DNA of 64,000 nucleotides. It comes from Ophioceras dolichostomum. Its lineage: Eukaryota > Ascomycota > Sordariomycetes > Magnaporthales > Ophioceraceae. Shown piece by piece: positions 49,161 through 60,334 of the stretch. The DNA lies in contig PYST01000009.1 of NCBI GenBank assembly GCA_003049485.1, forward strand, positions 62,001 to 126,000, in the 5' to 3' direction. The notes under the pieces are model-generated. The model was given only the letters and a program-made list of their open reading frames with translations, made no database searches and was not told the DNA's origin. The translations under genes and the position numbers were made by a program. The stretch's first letter is position 1; each line of letters opens with the position of its first letter.

Positions 49161-52100
49161 AGGCGCCCCTACTGAGTAAAACTCCTTCTGCTTGTGACTC
49201 GTGATGGCTTTAGCTGTGTCGGTATGCTAGCCTGCTGCCACATCACAGTTAAAGCTGTGATAGCATAGCTCATAGGCCCTCAGGCTGACCCCGCATGACC
49301 GCGCCAGCGGCTTCCCCAGACAACTCAGACGGACATGGATGGTCTTTTGCAGCACGGTCATGAACCAATTGGTCGGGCTGGCTATGCTGCTAGGCTGCTA
49401 GCTCAACGACTCGCAACCTATACTGCGCATCGGAGACGGCATGAGGGTCAGACGCGTCTGCCCCGTATGAAGCGAACCAGAGAGCTCTAAAGCCTCTCCG
49501 CCTCAAAAGTTGTGTAAGCTAAAAATTCTTTCGCGTATAGTATTATGTGAACTATTATGTAGGTACGTACATAGTGCTATCCCTCACCTTGGGCCTCAGC
49601 GAGTAGAAAGCCACAGCGGCTCTCCCGGGGGCAGTTTTTGTTAATCTAAAGTTCTGATGGGCCCCCCGGCACAGTCAGTTGATGAATGATGAATGGTGTG
49701 GGCGGGAAGAAAAGGGACCTAAGAGGTTGAGGTGTGGTGGTGGCGAATTGCGGCGGCGACGCACTCCCGTTGCAGGTCCGTCTGGCCAGTCAGAACGCGG
49801 GGACGGCGTTCTGTCCCGTGAGAGGCTGGGCGAGGAAGCCGCACCAACCACTACGGAGAGAGGTGCAACAAATTAGGCGTGGATCGCGTAGGCAGGAAGG
49901 GTCGTCCCCTCCCTCGTTCCTCTCACCTCTTTTAGGAGAGAGGGGGGGGGGGGACCCCTTTTGTCGTGCCATAGGTAATAAATCCCCGGTCGGTGAACCC
50001 AGCCAACTACAGCACGGGTGCGGCCAAACGGCGAGACGGGATGTGCAGGAGAAAAGAACTTCAAGCCGTTTTGGCCCGTGTTAATCAATTTTAATGTGTG
50101 CAACGCGACGAGGTCCCCCCTTTCCCCCAAGTGCAGCCTGGCTGGCTGGCTGGCGGTTGCGTCTCGCGTCCATGCCGCTCTCCGGATTCCTCATCCCCAG
50201 AAATCCAACAAATATCGAAAGTGGATTGTACATACATATCGGTGATTCTTGTGCTGTTAGTCTTGCCGTGAAGGTTGACTAAGGCTCGACTAACCCTGGA
50301 TAGGAATCATAGGAGAAAGGGATATCCTGGCCGTCTTACCGGAGAAAATCTTGGGAAAATCTTGGGAGATCAGAGGGCCAAGCACATCGCAATCTCTGAT
50401 ATTTTCAACGTCAGCATCCTCTTTTTGCATGGGGGTATCCAGAGCGCGCATCGACGCGATTGTGCAGGGAATGACCAGGGGAGGAGTGCGATTCATTCAT
50501 GTTCTCGACGGGCTTTTTTCGGGTGGTCCGTACGAGCGGCCCGCGTATTGTTCACATTGTTGTCGTCATCGTCAGCATAAAAACAAATACGGCGGGGCTC
50601 TGGTATGTGATGAGGTTGTCAGGACATGGACCACTCATGTAAACTTTCCCTCATCATCAACGTCCGGCACCTATTTCGTTCTCGTCCCTCTTTCGCCCAG
50701 TCAGCGATTCCGCTTTACACCTGCAGTAGCTCACCCGTCATCCGGTCCTAAATCCGACAATACTGTACAAATACGAGGCGCTGTGCTACGGAGAGAGTCA
50801 GTCTCCCAGTCATATCCAAAGCTCGGCGTGTCATGCCATGGAGGCCCACGCAGATGTGAAATGATGAATGATGTGCATTTGTTCCTGTTCCTTTCGCGGG
50901 TGGTAATCTCGTCAAGAAATCCTGCCAGCAAACGGAATAGGGAGTGGTATCCTCACCCACACGGCATCAGTCCTCGTCTGGTGTTGCTATTAGCTCTCAT
51001 CATCAGCCCTACTTTAACCGTATTGTGCTGATTTTGGGACGAATATCTGCCGGTGCGGCGTCGAAAAAAAGGGCCCTTGAAAAAGTCAGGTCCTTGTGTT
51101 GCCCATCGTCATACCGTCCCGTCCCCTTAACGCCGCCTCCTCTTCCTAATGAGGTACTTGACTTGACTTGACCCCTCCATGACCCCTCGATCGATGGAGA
51201 GGCGTTTTACCCAGGCGTTTTGAGGACGTGACACAGCTGTCTTGTCCGGACTAGCGTTGGTCTGGTTCTCATCGTCCACTTATGAGAGAGCATTCGGTGT
51301 AATCTAGCGGCATCGACACCAGCTCTCGCCCCATGCCGGCCCTATTCCGCCCGTGGTTCGCCGGGCTCCTGGTCACGAAGCAGGGAGTCCTCACGGCTAT
51401 GAAACTAGCCGGTGCTGGTTGGTATCTCTCCTCCGTGTCTGCATATCGACTTTCCAACCTGCTCTCTCTCCGCGTCATTTATGTGGAAGATGCCGTTGTC
51501 GGAAGGGGGGTTACATTGCGAGAAGAGAGGGGAGAATATCTGCATGTTCCAGATGCCACAGAGTGAGACACGCGATGCGGGAGTTGTCCGAGACTTTGGG
51601 ACAGAAGAGATATGATATCCCGACTTCTGAGTCCTGACTGGTGCGCAAGTCGCCCGAGTCCGCTCGCCCCAAGCTTCATAGCTTCCAGTTTAGGAGGGCG
51701 GAAGGGTGGAAACACGGAAGGTGGTCGCCCCTGATACCAACCTAACACCTCGTGGCTTGCTGGTAGGCAGAAAACCTGGCCCCAACCAAGATTGCGCCCG
51801 AGGCGATGTCGACAGGGTCAGGAAAAGCCAAGAGAGGCAAACGCCGATATGACATTCACATATTAGTAGCATTTTTGCCGGTTCCTCCCAAGCTGCTAGC
51901 CGCGGCGGCCACTCGGTGTAGCTGAGAGTCTGAGAGGGACATGTGAGGGACGTGAAAAGGGACGTGCCACGAGCTGAGAGTTTTGGAGGGGCAATTTTTC
52001 TCCCACGTGCCACAGGGAAGCCTATACGGGACGTGGACGGGCTCGCATTGAAAGAGCAATGAAGAGAATCCCTTGTGAAAACCACACACATCCATGACTT

Positions 52101-54151
52101 CCTGAACTGACCTGAGCCTGTCGGGTCTGCCAACCAGTCTGGTGAGAGAAACGGCAAAGTGCGAGGGAGAAGACCCCTGTGGAAATGTCAGTTGCTCGAG
52201 GTGGCATTCGTGACTGACGATCTGACTGGCGGGCAATCTGGACACCACCACTGCTGGTGCCAATCTGTTGTTCCAGCGCTGTCTGCTAGCAGGCCATCGC
52301 GCAACCACAAAGGGGCACAGGCAGGTGGACGGTGGGGCCGGCAGCCAAGCAGCCACACCGGCCAGCACGATCCATGCTGTGGCCTCCCCTCCCTCCAGCC
52401 CCTCTCCTGCCTGTCCCTCCCTCCGCCCAGCCCGCCTCCTGCAAGAGGAAAAAAAAGGAAAAAACAATTGCCCCCTCTGTCGGTCGACAAACCCTTCCAT
52501 CCCTGTTCCTAGACTTTTCCTGCCCAACCCCCCAATCAAGATGCCACAACCTCTAGTTTGCTCGTGGCTCCCCTCGGTTGCCCACGAATTACGTTGCGAT
52601 CCCTGCGCTTCCTCCCGTTCACCTTTTTTCAGGTTTGTCCCCCCAGGCTTCTGATGGGTCCCTAGTCAAGTCCCCCAGTGGATCGTTGGACCGTGGAGAA
52701 AAGCCGAAAGTCCAGGAAGTCCTGTCAAAAACAAGTCCACCAAATGGAAAGCCAGCACGCGGACGGGCTAGCTCGCGCACAAGGGCATGAACGCTGCGAA
52801 AAGCTTTGCAAGCCGGTGTGGCGTCGGTACCAACATTTCATTGTTCTGCATCTCTGCATCTCTGCAAAGAGAAAGCAATTTGCAGGTCCTACGCGGCATG
52901 TATCAGTTCATAAGCAGCGAGGCAGCCGTCCAATTGGTCCCTTACTCTGCTGGCCAGTCCGGGCTAGTGTCCTTCTGCCCTTGCCTCTCTCCTCCAATCT
53001 GGTCTGCCTCTGGTCTGCCAGGTCCCACAAGATTTGCCCAATAATCAGCATCACCATCCTCGTCCCTCCCTTCCCCTTGTTTCTTGGACGATGGAGAGAA
53101 AGGGGAGGAGGGGTGGGTGGATGGGTGGTGTGGAGTGTGTGGGCTCGCTCTTTTGGACAAGAGATCCAAAAGACTCAACTTACACCCCTCCCCCCGGTAT
53201 CTTGGACTGCTGGGTCTTGGATCTGCTCGCCTCTTCGCCGCCGCCCACTCAGGGACGAGGCCTTCCTCGTCTCCGGCGTGGAGAAGAACCCGCATCGTCG
53301 GGAGCTGGCGTCTCTGCCTCTCTGGTAGGTTGGAGCGTCCAGAGTAGTAGCACGCACACCTGTTCTGAATTATTCTGAGCATACATATCTACCTCCTTCC
53401 TCACCCTCCCCGGAAAACCGGGGACTCTACTGCTTCCCTTTCTGGCCGTTCCCTTATCCATACTCTTCAGCCTCCATATGCGGATGTAGTAGACGGGTCC
53501 CCTTCGATAATGTCTTCACTATCTTCTTAAACTCCTATATGTTATCTTAATACAAGCCACGCATCGACTCACTTACTCTCGCCACTCCTTCGAAGATTTT
53601 TTCAAGGCCCTACCGGCCCCCCGCCCTGTCACTTGACCGCGTTTTCCTCCTTCTCAACGACTCTGCTATACTACCGGCTAGCTCGCAGCCACGGTGCTCA
53701 CATCGGCACTAACAACCGTCGATGGGTCCCTCAACGGTCTGCCTGCATCGCCGGACCGACTGTCGTTAGAGTGCCACCAGCGAAACAGAGAGCGTGCGTG
53801 CCACCCCGAACCGCCCAAGCTTGTACGTGCACCGCGCCTCGCCCGAGACGCCCGTGGCCGTCCTCCTTCTATCTCGCCACCATTGTGTGACGAGGTCCAA
53901 CCTCTTTGGCCCTGGTTCCTGTTCCCGGCGCGCTGTTGGGAACTTACTCGCCGGTGCCGTCTGGTGGTACCTTCCCCTCAGCGCTAGACTGACCTAGGTG
54001 TTACCCTTGCGGTGCGAGTTGGGAACTGGATATATATCAGCTCCTGGTGGCTCTCGCACAAGGTCCACGCCAGGACAAGCAGGAGGGAAGCAAGGCAAGG
54101 TGGGAAAGAAACGGAGCTTAATCCAGCGATTCGCGATCCGGAACCTCAAAG
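49161..54151. other. Gene-free region up to the 7TM receptor-like gene
   Basis: No coding region recognised. Includes an imperfect inverted repeat at 49204-49258, a run of 12 G at 49942-49953, and pyrimidine-rich leader-like DNA from about 53380 onward that probably contains the promoter and 5' UTR of the gene starting at 54152. The 226- and 227-codon frames at 50351-51031 (+) and 51856-52539 (-) have no recognisable domains. Confidence 0.5.
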
Positions 54152-56154
54152 ATGTCTTGCATCGCCCCCTTTCTCGCGGCCCAGGCCTATCCGAACTCGG
54201 ACGGCTGTAAGTGTTCACCGAGTCGCTCACGTCCCATCCCCTTTGCAAAGCACTGACACGAGCTCGATGCGATGGCAGTTGTCGCGGGACGACTATGCTC
54301 AAAGGTTGGCAATGTGACTTGCTGCCTCCCATGTCCGATGACACAATGGGTCTATCCGGACACCTTCGATTCAGTTGGTCTGGCAGCCGAAATTGTCGCC
54401 GTGGTGTCGACTGCATTGTGTGTCTTCCTGCTCCTGTCTTGGGCCTTCCTGCCCGTTGAAAAGACGTTCAGGCACTACCTCAGCATATGCCTCACCATTG
54501 CGGTTACATTGATGAATGTAAGTGTGCTCCGACGGAGTATTCGCGAAGAAGGGACGCGTCGAAACGGCGCGACATGACGATCCGATCCCTGGACACATCC
54601 CAGAATCTCCGATGAATGTTGTTGAGCCCGAATCCTGACATCGGATAAACTCGAACAGCTCGGTCTCGTTATTCCCCTAGCCGCCTCACCAGAGCAGTGC
54701 GCCGACCCCATCACACCCAACGACATGAAGTCGAGCCCGACCTGCGCAGCATCGGGAGCATTCCTCATCCTGGGTGGGTGGGCCGGCATTATGTGGGTGT
54801 TTCTACGGTCGCTGTCGCTACACCTCCAAATCTGCTGGCAAGTCGTGGTCGGCAAGAGCTTCATGTGGTGGGCACAGGCGGCCGGCTGGGGCGTACCCAT
54901 CGTGGGCATCGTCCTCGCCCTGACACTCAGCGGCGTGTCGTTCCGCTTCGGGGCCACGTGCCACATCAACCACCAGAACAGCCTGGCCGACCTGTGGATT
55001 CCGCTGCTCGTGTTTGCGGGCTTCACCATCGTGATCCAATTCGCTACTTTCGGCTACTGCATCAAGGTCTATCTCGCCTCGCTGGCGGACAACAGCGCCT
55101 CGACCGAGGGCTCCAACCTCCCTTCATACACCAACAGCATCACGACTATGACTCCTCGCCAGGCCTACCGACGTGTTCGCAGGGTCATCGCACTGCAGTG
55201 GCGCGGCATCGCCATCGTGCTCATCATCGTCGCCGACGTCATCTTCTTCTCCGTGGTGTTCGTCTTCCAGGACAATGTCTTCGAGCGTGTCAAAACGAAC
55301 CAGTCCTTAGTCACGCCCTGGCTGCTCTGCCTGATGACAGCGAAGGGGGACAAGAACAAGTGCCTGGACCACGCATCGGCCTTTGTCGTTAACCAGGCGA
55401 CGGTTGGCGCCGTTCTCATTCTCCTAGCCGTGAGTGCCTTACCGCTTTTCTCTATGCTTTCATCCAACGTTCTCCAACGTCTCTGGCCTTGCTTCATCGT
55501 CCTCCAAAGGCTTGGTGACTGACTTAGAAACTTCCACTCCTACAGATGAACGGAATCTGGCTGCTCTTCCTCCTCGGCCGGTGGTCAATGGTCACCGGAT
55601 GGATTGACCTGTGCACGTCCATGACTCAGCGCCATAACAAGGCAGAGTTCGTGTCGGCCGACGCCCGGCTGGACGACTTGAAGAAAGATACACGTTCGTA
55701 CGAGATGCTATCCCGAGACTCGGGCAAAACAATGGTGGACGACACAGTAACACCATCCACAGGGACGCCTATATCTCCCTTCCCAGCTAAGACGCCCATG
55801 AGCCCGACGCCAAGCGGGCGACGGACGCCGGACTACTTCGGGAACACGGCCAGATACCACGCACCGGCCCGCTCCTTCTCGAGCCCGAGGCCGCCTCAGC
55901 AGCAACCCAACACGGTCCGCTGGGACCCGAGCGAGATGTACAACAAGTCGCCGATCGACGAGGAGGGCAGCGAGAGCAACGGCGACGACATAATCCACGA
56001 CGGCAGCTTGAACAGAACCCACGGAAACACCAGCTACGTCGCTGGCGCCGGCGCTAGCACCCACTACTACACCAATAGCCGCGGCGGAAACAACGGTGGA
56101 AACTACGGCGGTGACTTCAGAGGCGTGAATCCTCTTGGCATGAACCGGATATGA
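54152..56154 (+). CDS. Seven-transmembrane receptor-like protein (family 2/frizzled-like GPCR of fungi)
   Basis: Predicted 557-residue plasma-membrane protein. Exons 54152-54206, 54279-54517, 54659-55429, 55546-56154 (1674 nt, in frame). The short first exon supplies MSCIAPFLAAQAYPNSDG, which joins FVAGRLC across a GTAAGT intron. A Cys-rich ectodomain (NVTCCLPCPMTQWVYPDTF) precedes seven helices at about 52-75, 84-107, 128-150, 170-192, 208-233, 275-302 and 340-370. Cysteines at 127 and 199 could form the usual TM3-loop disulphide. TM7 continues into NGIWLLFLLGRWSMVTGWIDL. The cytosolic tail of about 180 residues carries seven TP/SP sites in residues 424-450, then Gly/Asn-rich sequence. Frizzled/secretin-like fungal receptors are mostly orphans; coupling to a heterotrimeric G protein is inferred, not shown. 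Confidence 0.85.
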
Positions 56155-57943
56155 TGAGGACAATTTAGAAGGAGAAGAAAGAGAAGCAAGCCCACTCTCA
56201 AGTCCCGGCGTCACGAACAGGACCCGGCGCCGAACAGGACAGAGCAAACGATGGGCACTCCCTTTGAGGGTTTGGATTAGCGCGGCGCAATTCTGGGCTG
56301 TCGGAACTGGAAAGGATTTCAGGGAAGGAATATCGGCGGATACGGAAAAGCGAACGCTGCAGCTAAGCACAAACCAACTATTGGATTACATGAGTTGTAT
56401 GGATGGACGTGTACAGACAAATGGGATGTCACTGGTCGGACTGATGGGTGATCGGAGAACTCGGAGCTGGTACACCACTCTGGCCCGCTTACCCTCACAG
56501 ATCAGGGGCCGATCGAGATCTATCTGCATTACGACGGGACGAGCGAGCTGGTCATTTCCGGGATGGACTCGCGTAGGGAAGGGACTGCTATCGCCTGAAG
56601 TGGCGTCGTCCCATCGGTATCAGCTCATCAGTCGCCGCTGCACAACAGAAGAGCAGGACGACAACTCACCTCAGTGGGTCGGACGGGAGGGACAGCAAGG
56701 AGAGCTAAGGCTCTACAAGTTTTACTTCCGACTGCGTGGCAGCTCGTGTGTAAATTAACGAAGAGAGAGGCACTGACCGGAGTCACGATGGAGACGAACG
56801 AGACCGGTCACAGTACGGTCTCATCAAGGAGGAGGAAAATAAGGAAAAAGGGAGTGGGAGACTGGAACCCACAGGATCGGAACTGTTGTGTATCTACTAC
56901 AGGACCACGCATTTCACTTTGTTGGCCGCTTTTTCTCTGTAACTCGCAGCTGGATGGATTAATGCAAAACCAATCAAGCACTGAAACTGGTCCTTCGCGA
57001 CCGCCGCATCACACACATTATCATATCCTCACATCACCACCATGGCCGTCCATTGGGATCCTACAGCATATGCGGTGACACCAAAGCACGTTTGAATATT
57101 GAGAAATAGTTTGGAGGTCGTCGGGTGTTTGTATGCACCTGTGCACGGAGGACAGTCAAAGTCCGAGCAGATCGGAGCCGCACCCGCCACCTGTGCCGCA
57201 AACATCCCGTCTTATAGCTCCTGTAAGGTCTTATATTGCGTTGCGAGGTTGCTTCCGAACAGAGAGGTGACTTGTGAGAGCACATGAAGTGGGGCAGCCT
57301 AGCAGCCAACGATCAGTGCGTTACAGCAGGCTTGGCGAATGACGGAGCCTCTCGTCCCAGCAAGTGCTCCTGTTCAGGAGGGGTCCGCTGACCTGGACCT
57401 GAGTCGCCGATCCCTTTCCGAGCTGAAGCTTCACCGCCGCCGCCGCACTCATACCTCCGCAATGTTAGCCCAAACCACGTTCGAGTCAAACAACCGCCAG
57501 GCGGTCACGACAAAAAGGGCGCCGGATCTTGCCCTTGGATCGATCCATCCCACCGTCCCACTCTCTCTGCCGGAATAGGTGACGAGACAAAGCCTCCCGA
57601 ATCGACAGAGAAACCATGGCGATGGCCTCGGAGACCGATCTGTTTCTTAGATGCGAATTGCTTTAGCCACCCAACACCCGCACCTAGCGCTGGCTCCCGA
57701 AGCTCCCTTTTAGGTGCCCGCCTCGTTGTTCGCCGTGTGCCCCGTCCATCCCACCCACGCATTACGACCAACATCAGACGACGAAAACTATAAGGGAATC
57801 GGGGAGGAGCGGAAGAGCGGAAGAGCGGAGTCTCTTCAACCGCGATCACAAAGGAGTCAAAAAGACATTGAAGAGAAGAAACAAGCAAGGGGAAGATAAA
57901 AGAGACACACGGAAGGGAAAACAAGCAATCGCCAACCGTCCTG
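56155..57943. other. Intergenic (1.8 kb) between receptor-like and GH5 genes
   Basis: 3' flank of the receptor-like gene followed by the GH5 promoter. No additional coding region recognised. Purine-rich segments at about 56160-56190 and 57795-57915. Confidence 0.6.
57789..57794 (+). promoter_or_regulatory. Candidate TATA box of the GH5 gene
   Basis: TATAAG lies 155 bp upstream of the GH5 ATG, followed by a purine-rich leader. Position and sequence fit a fungal TATA element; the transcription start is not known. Confidence 0.4.
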
Positions 57944-59185
57944 ATGATCCTCATCATGGTCCTCCTCGCCGTGGTCGTCCTGCTGGTGGGACTCATCCAA
58001 TACGTGCGGAGGGTGGAAGCAGCGCTGGGCGTGCCATGGGAACCGGACCCTGCCTCCCGCCTGTTTGCCCAGCGGCCTCTCGTGGCTCCGATAGATTCGA
58101 AGTTCATCGACACATACTCTTTGCCCCTGCGTGCGGAGGGCCGCGACGTGGTGGACAGCAAAGGCCGGCGGTTCAAGCTGTCCTCGGTGAACTGGTACGG
58201 CGGCAGCGACGAGCTGTTCATACCGGGGGGCCTGGACGTGCAGCACCGCGACACGATCGCGCGCACGATCCGGTCGCTGGGCTTCAACTCGGTGCGGCTG
58301 CCGTACTCGGACGAGATGGTGATGACGAACCCGGTGGTCCTGCCCCACCTGGTGGGCGCCAACCCGGACCTCGTCGGCAAGCACGCCCTGGAGGTGTTCG
58401 AGGCGGTCGTGACGGCGCTGACTGACGCGGGCATCGCCGTCATCGTCAACAACCACATCACCCAGGCGACGTGGTGCTGCGGGGCCGACCCCTGCGACGC
58501 GGGCTGGGCCAACGACCACCTCGGCCCGCTGTGCCGCGTGTCGCAGACCGAGGACGAGTGGATCGAGCACTGGGAGGCCATCATGGCGCCGCTCCTCGAC
58601 AACCCGCGCGTGATCGGCGCGGACCTGCGCAACGAGGTGCGCGGCTTGTGGGGGACCATGCGCTGGGACCGCTGGGCCGCCGCCGCGGAGCGCTGCGGCA
58701 ACCGGCTGCTGGGCATGAACCGCGACTGGCTGATCATCGTGGGCGGCACCGAGTCCGGCAACGACCTGTCGGGAGTGGCCAGCCGCCCGGTGCGGCTCGA
58801 CATCGACGCCCGGGTCGTCTACTCGGCGCACGTGTACGCCTGGTCCGGCTGGGGGTCGGCCGACGGGCGCTACTCCCGGCGCTCGTACGCGTCCTTCGTG
58901 CGCTCGATGCGCAGCAACTGGGCCTACCTCGTCGAGGGCGGCCTGGCCCCGGTGTGGGTTGGCGAGTTCGGCGCCCCGCACAAGCCCTCCGTCGGCGACG
59001 CGAATTACTGGCAGAACCTGATGCGCTACCTCAAGGCCGTCGACGCAGACTTCGGCTACTGGGCCATTAACCCGCGCAAGCCCAAGGACAACGCCAAGGA
59101 GACGTACTCCCTGGTGGAGGACGACTGGCTCACGCCCATACTGGACTACCGGACCAAGGACCTGGTCGAGCTGATGAGGGCATAG
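57944..59185 (+). CDS. Membrane-anchored glycoside hydrolase family 5 protein
   Basis: Predicted 413-residue type II membrane enzyme in a single exon. The N-terminus MILIMVLLAVVVLLVGLIQYVRR is one hydrophobic anchor followed by positive charges, which favours a luminal or extracytoplasmic catalytic domain. The (beta/alpha)8 GH5 signatures are in order: LSSVNWYGG, GFNSVRLPYS, IVNNHIT, acid/base Glu E231 in GADLRNEVRG, SAHVYAWSGW, nucleophile Glu E341 in VWVGEFGAP, and the substrate-binding Trp in FGYWAINPR. Retaining hydrolysis of a beta-linked glycan is therefore expected. The WCCGADPCD segment after NNHIT resembles some plant-like GH5 groups, but I cannot assign a subfamily or substrate; cell-wall glycan remodelling is a reasonable guess. 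Codon third positions are strongly G/C, which produces long spurious antisense frames. Confidence 0.9.
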   Translation: MILIMVLLAVVVLLVGLIQYVRRVEAALGVPWEPDPASRLFAQRPLVAPIDSKFIDTYSLPLRAEGRDVVDSKGRRFKLSSVNWYGGSDELFIPGGLDVQHRDTIARTIRSLGFNSVRLPYSDEMVMTNPVVLPHLVGANPDLVGKHALEVFEAVVTALTDAGIAVIVNNHITQATWCCGADPCDAGWANDHLGPLCRVSQTEDEWIEHWEAIMAPLLDNPRVIGADLRNEVRGLWGTMRWDRWAAAAERCGNRLLGMNRDWLIIVGGTESGNDLSGVASRPVRLDIDARVVYSAHVYAWSGWGSADGRYSRRSYASFVRSMRSNWAYLVEGGLAPVWVGEFGAPHKPSVGDANYWQNLMRYLKAVDADFGYWAINPRKPKDNAKETYSLVEDDWLTPILDYRTKDLVELMRA

Positions 59186-60334
59186 GATGTCCTCGTCATG
59201 CTCGACGACGGTGACAGTGACAGTGACAGTGGCAGTGGCAGTGGCAGTGGCAGCTCCTGCCAGCGGCGGCTCTGGCAGATCATCGCTCTTGTTGTGCGCC
59301 TGGATTCTGTGATTTTCATGGTGTCTTTCCTAGTCGGAGTTTCTGCTACATGTATCATACTTCAGACTGCTTTATCCTTGGCCAGGCGCGTGATGGCGGG
59401 CCGTATAGATCATCTTTATCTTCGGGACTGGCTGGCGGTGGGTGGTTTACAGGTTTCGCATCATTAAACAAAACGGCTGGATCATTTTCATGTTTGTCTT
59501 CATCACAATCAATACCATACTTACAAGCACACCCAAACAACTCCTGAGCGGAATGAGAGGCACAAAATCAGCAGTAGCGACAGAATAGGTACAGACTGGG
59601 TTGAGCATAGAGAGCCAAAACTTTGACAATACTGCCTTTGAGTGAATAGGTAGCTCTGAACACCAGTCTCGTCGGGCACACAGCAAATCCTATTTGCATT
59701 TTGGAGAAAGACACTCAAGCTCCGGTCTCGCTCTGCGAACGGAGGACGTCATGACGGTATCTGTAGCACCTCATCACGATCACTTTTTGGTGCGGGGTGA
59801 CTGCTCTGTGCCATTCAAAGAACAAGGTACCACATCAGTGACCTGGTAATTGATAAGCTCCACCACCTGGTTCCCCATGCCCCACGCTATGGAGGGGCTA
59901 TCTGCAGGTGCCGTTGCAGGGTTCATCAGCGGCGCCTGTTAGCTCAAACGTCATGTCACAACTGAACTCGGCCAAACCTTACCAGCCATCATTGCTGAAC
60001 ATTCCGAACGGCGATGGACGACTTGAACTGCCAACGAACCCAACCCGACCGATTCTACGTGCCTTGCGTACACTGAGCATCGACCGCCCCGACAAACTTA
60101 CCTGCCTTACTTATGGTGTCTGGCACGCATCGCTGCTATTCATAGCATCGAATTTATTGGCGAGACCCTCCCAGGGTGGGCGCTGTTCTTCGTGCTCCGT
60201 TTGTTGGCAGACCTGCCTAACCCGCCGAGAGACGACAGCTTCCTTCCATCCCGTTCGTCCAGCGACGCCCGTCCTGTTGCCATGATCCTGATCTCCCGCT
60301 CGAAGCCTGTCCGGAACCTTCCTGGATCTTAGAA
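59186..60334. other. Intergenic between GH5 and CRT10-type genes
   Basis: Begins with a (GACAGT)n/(GGCAGT)n hexanucleotide stretch (59210-59252), 25 bp after the GH5 stop, inside an 89-codon open frame (59198-59467) with one hydrophobic segment. The rest shows no coding signal and should contain the CRT10-type promoter. Confidence 0.55.
59210..59252. repeat. Hexanucleotide repeat GACAGT/GGCAGT
   Basis: About three GACAGT units grade into about four GGCAGT units, directly in the 3' flank of the GH5 gene. Confidence 0.85.

Noticed and set aside
50351..51031. 226-codon plus-strand frame
   Set aside because: No recognisable domain, no promoter or splice context; a minus-strand FYADDD-like string nearby was checked as a reverse-transcriptase hint but has none of the other motifs.
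51856..52539. 227-codon minus-strand frame
   Set aside because: No family motif and no codon-bias signature like the neighbouring real genes.
7440..54151. Search of the large gaps for transposons, terminal repeats or RIP-mutated elements
   Set aside because: No reverse-transcriptase, integrase or transposase motifs, no long terminal or inverted repeats, and no AT-rich composition visible by eye; a repeat-library search would be decisive.
57505..58981. Long minus-strand frames (432 and 374 codons) opposite the GH5 gene
   Set aside because: Antisense shadows of an exon with nearly all G/C third positions; Arg/Val/Pro-rich products without motifs.
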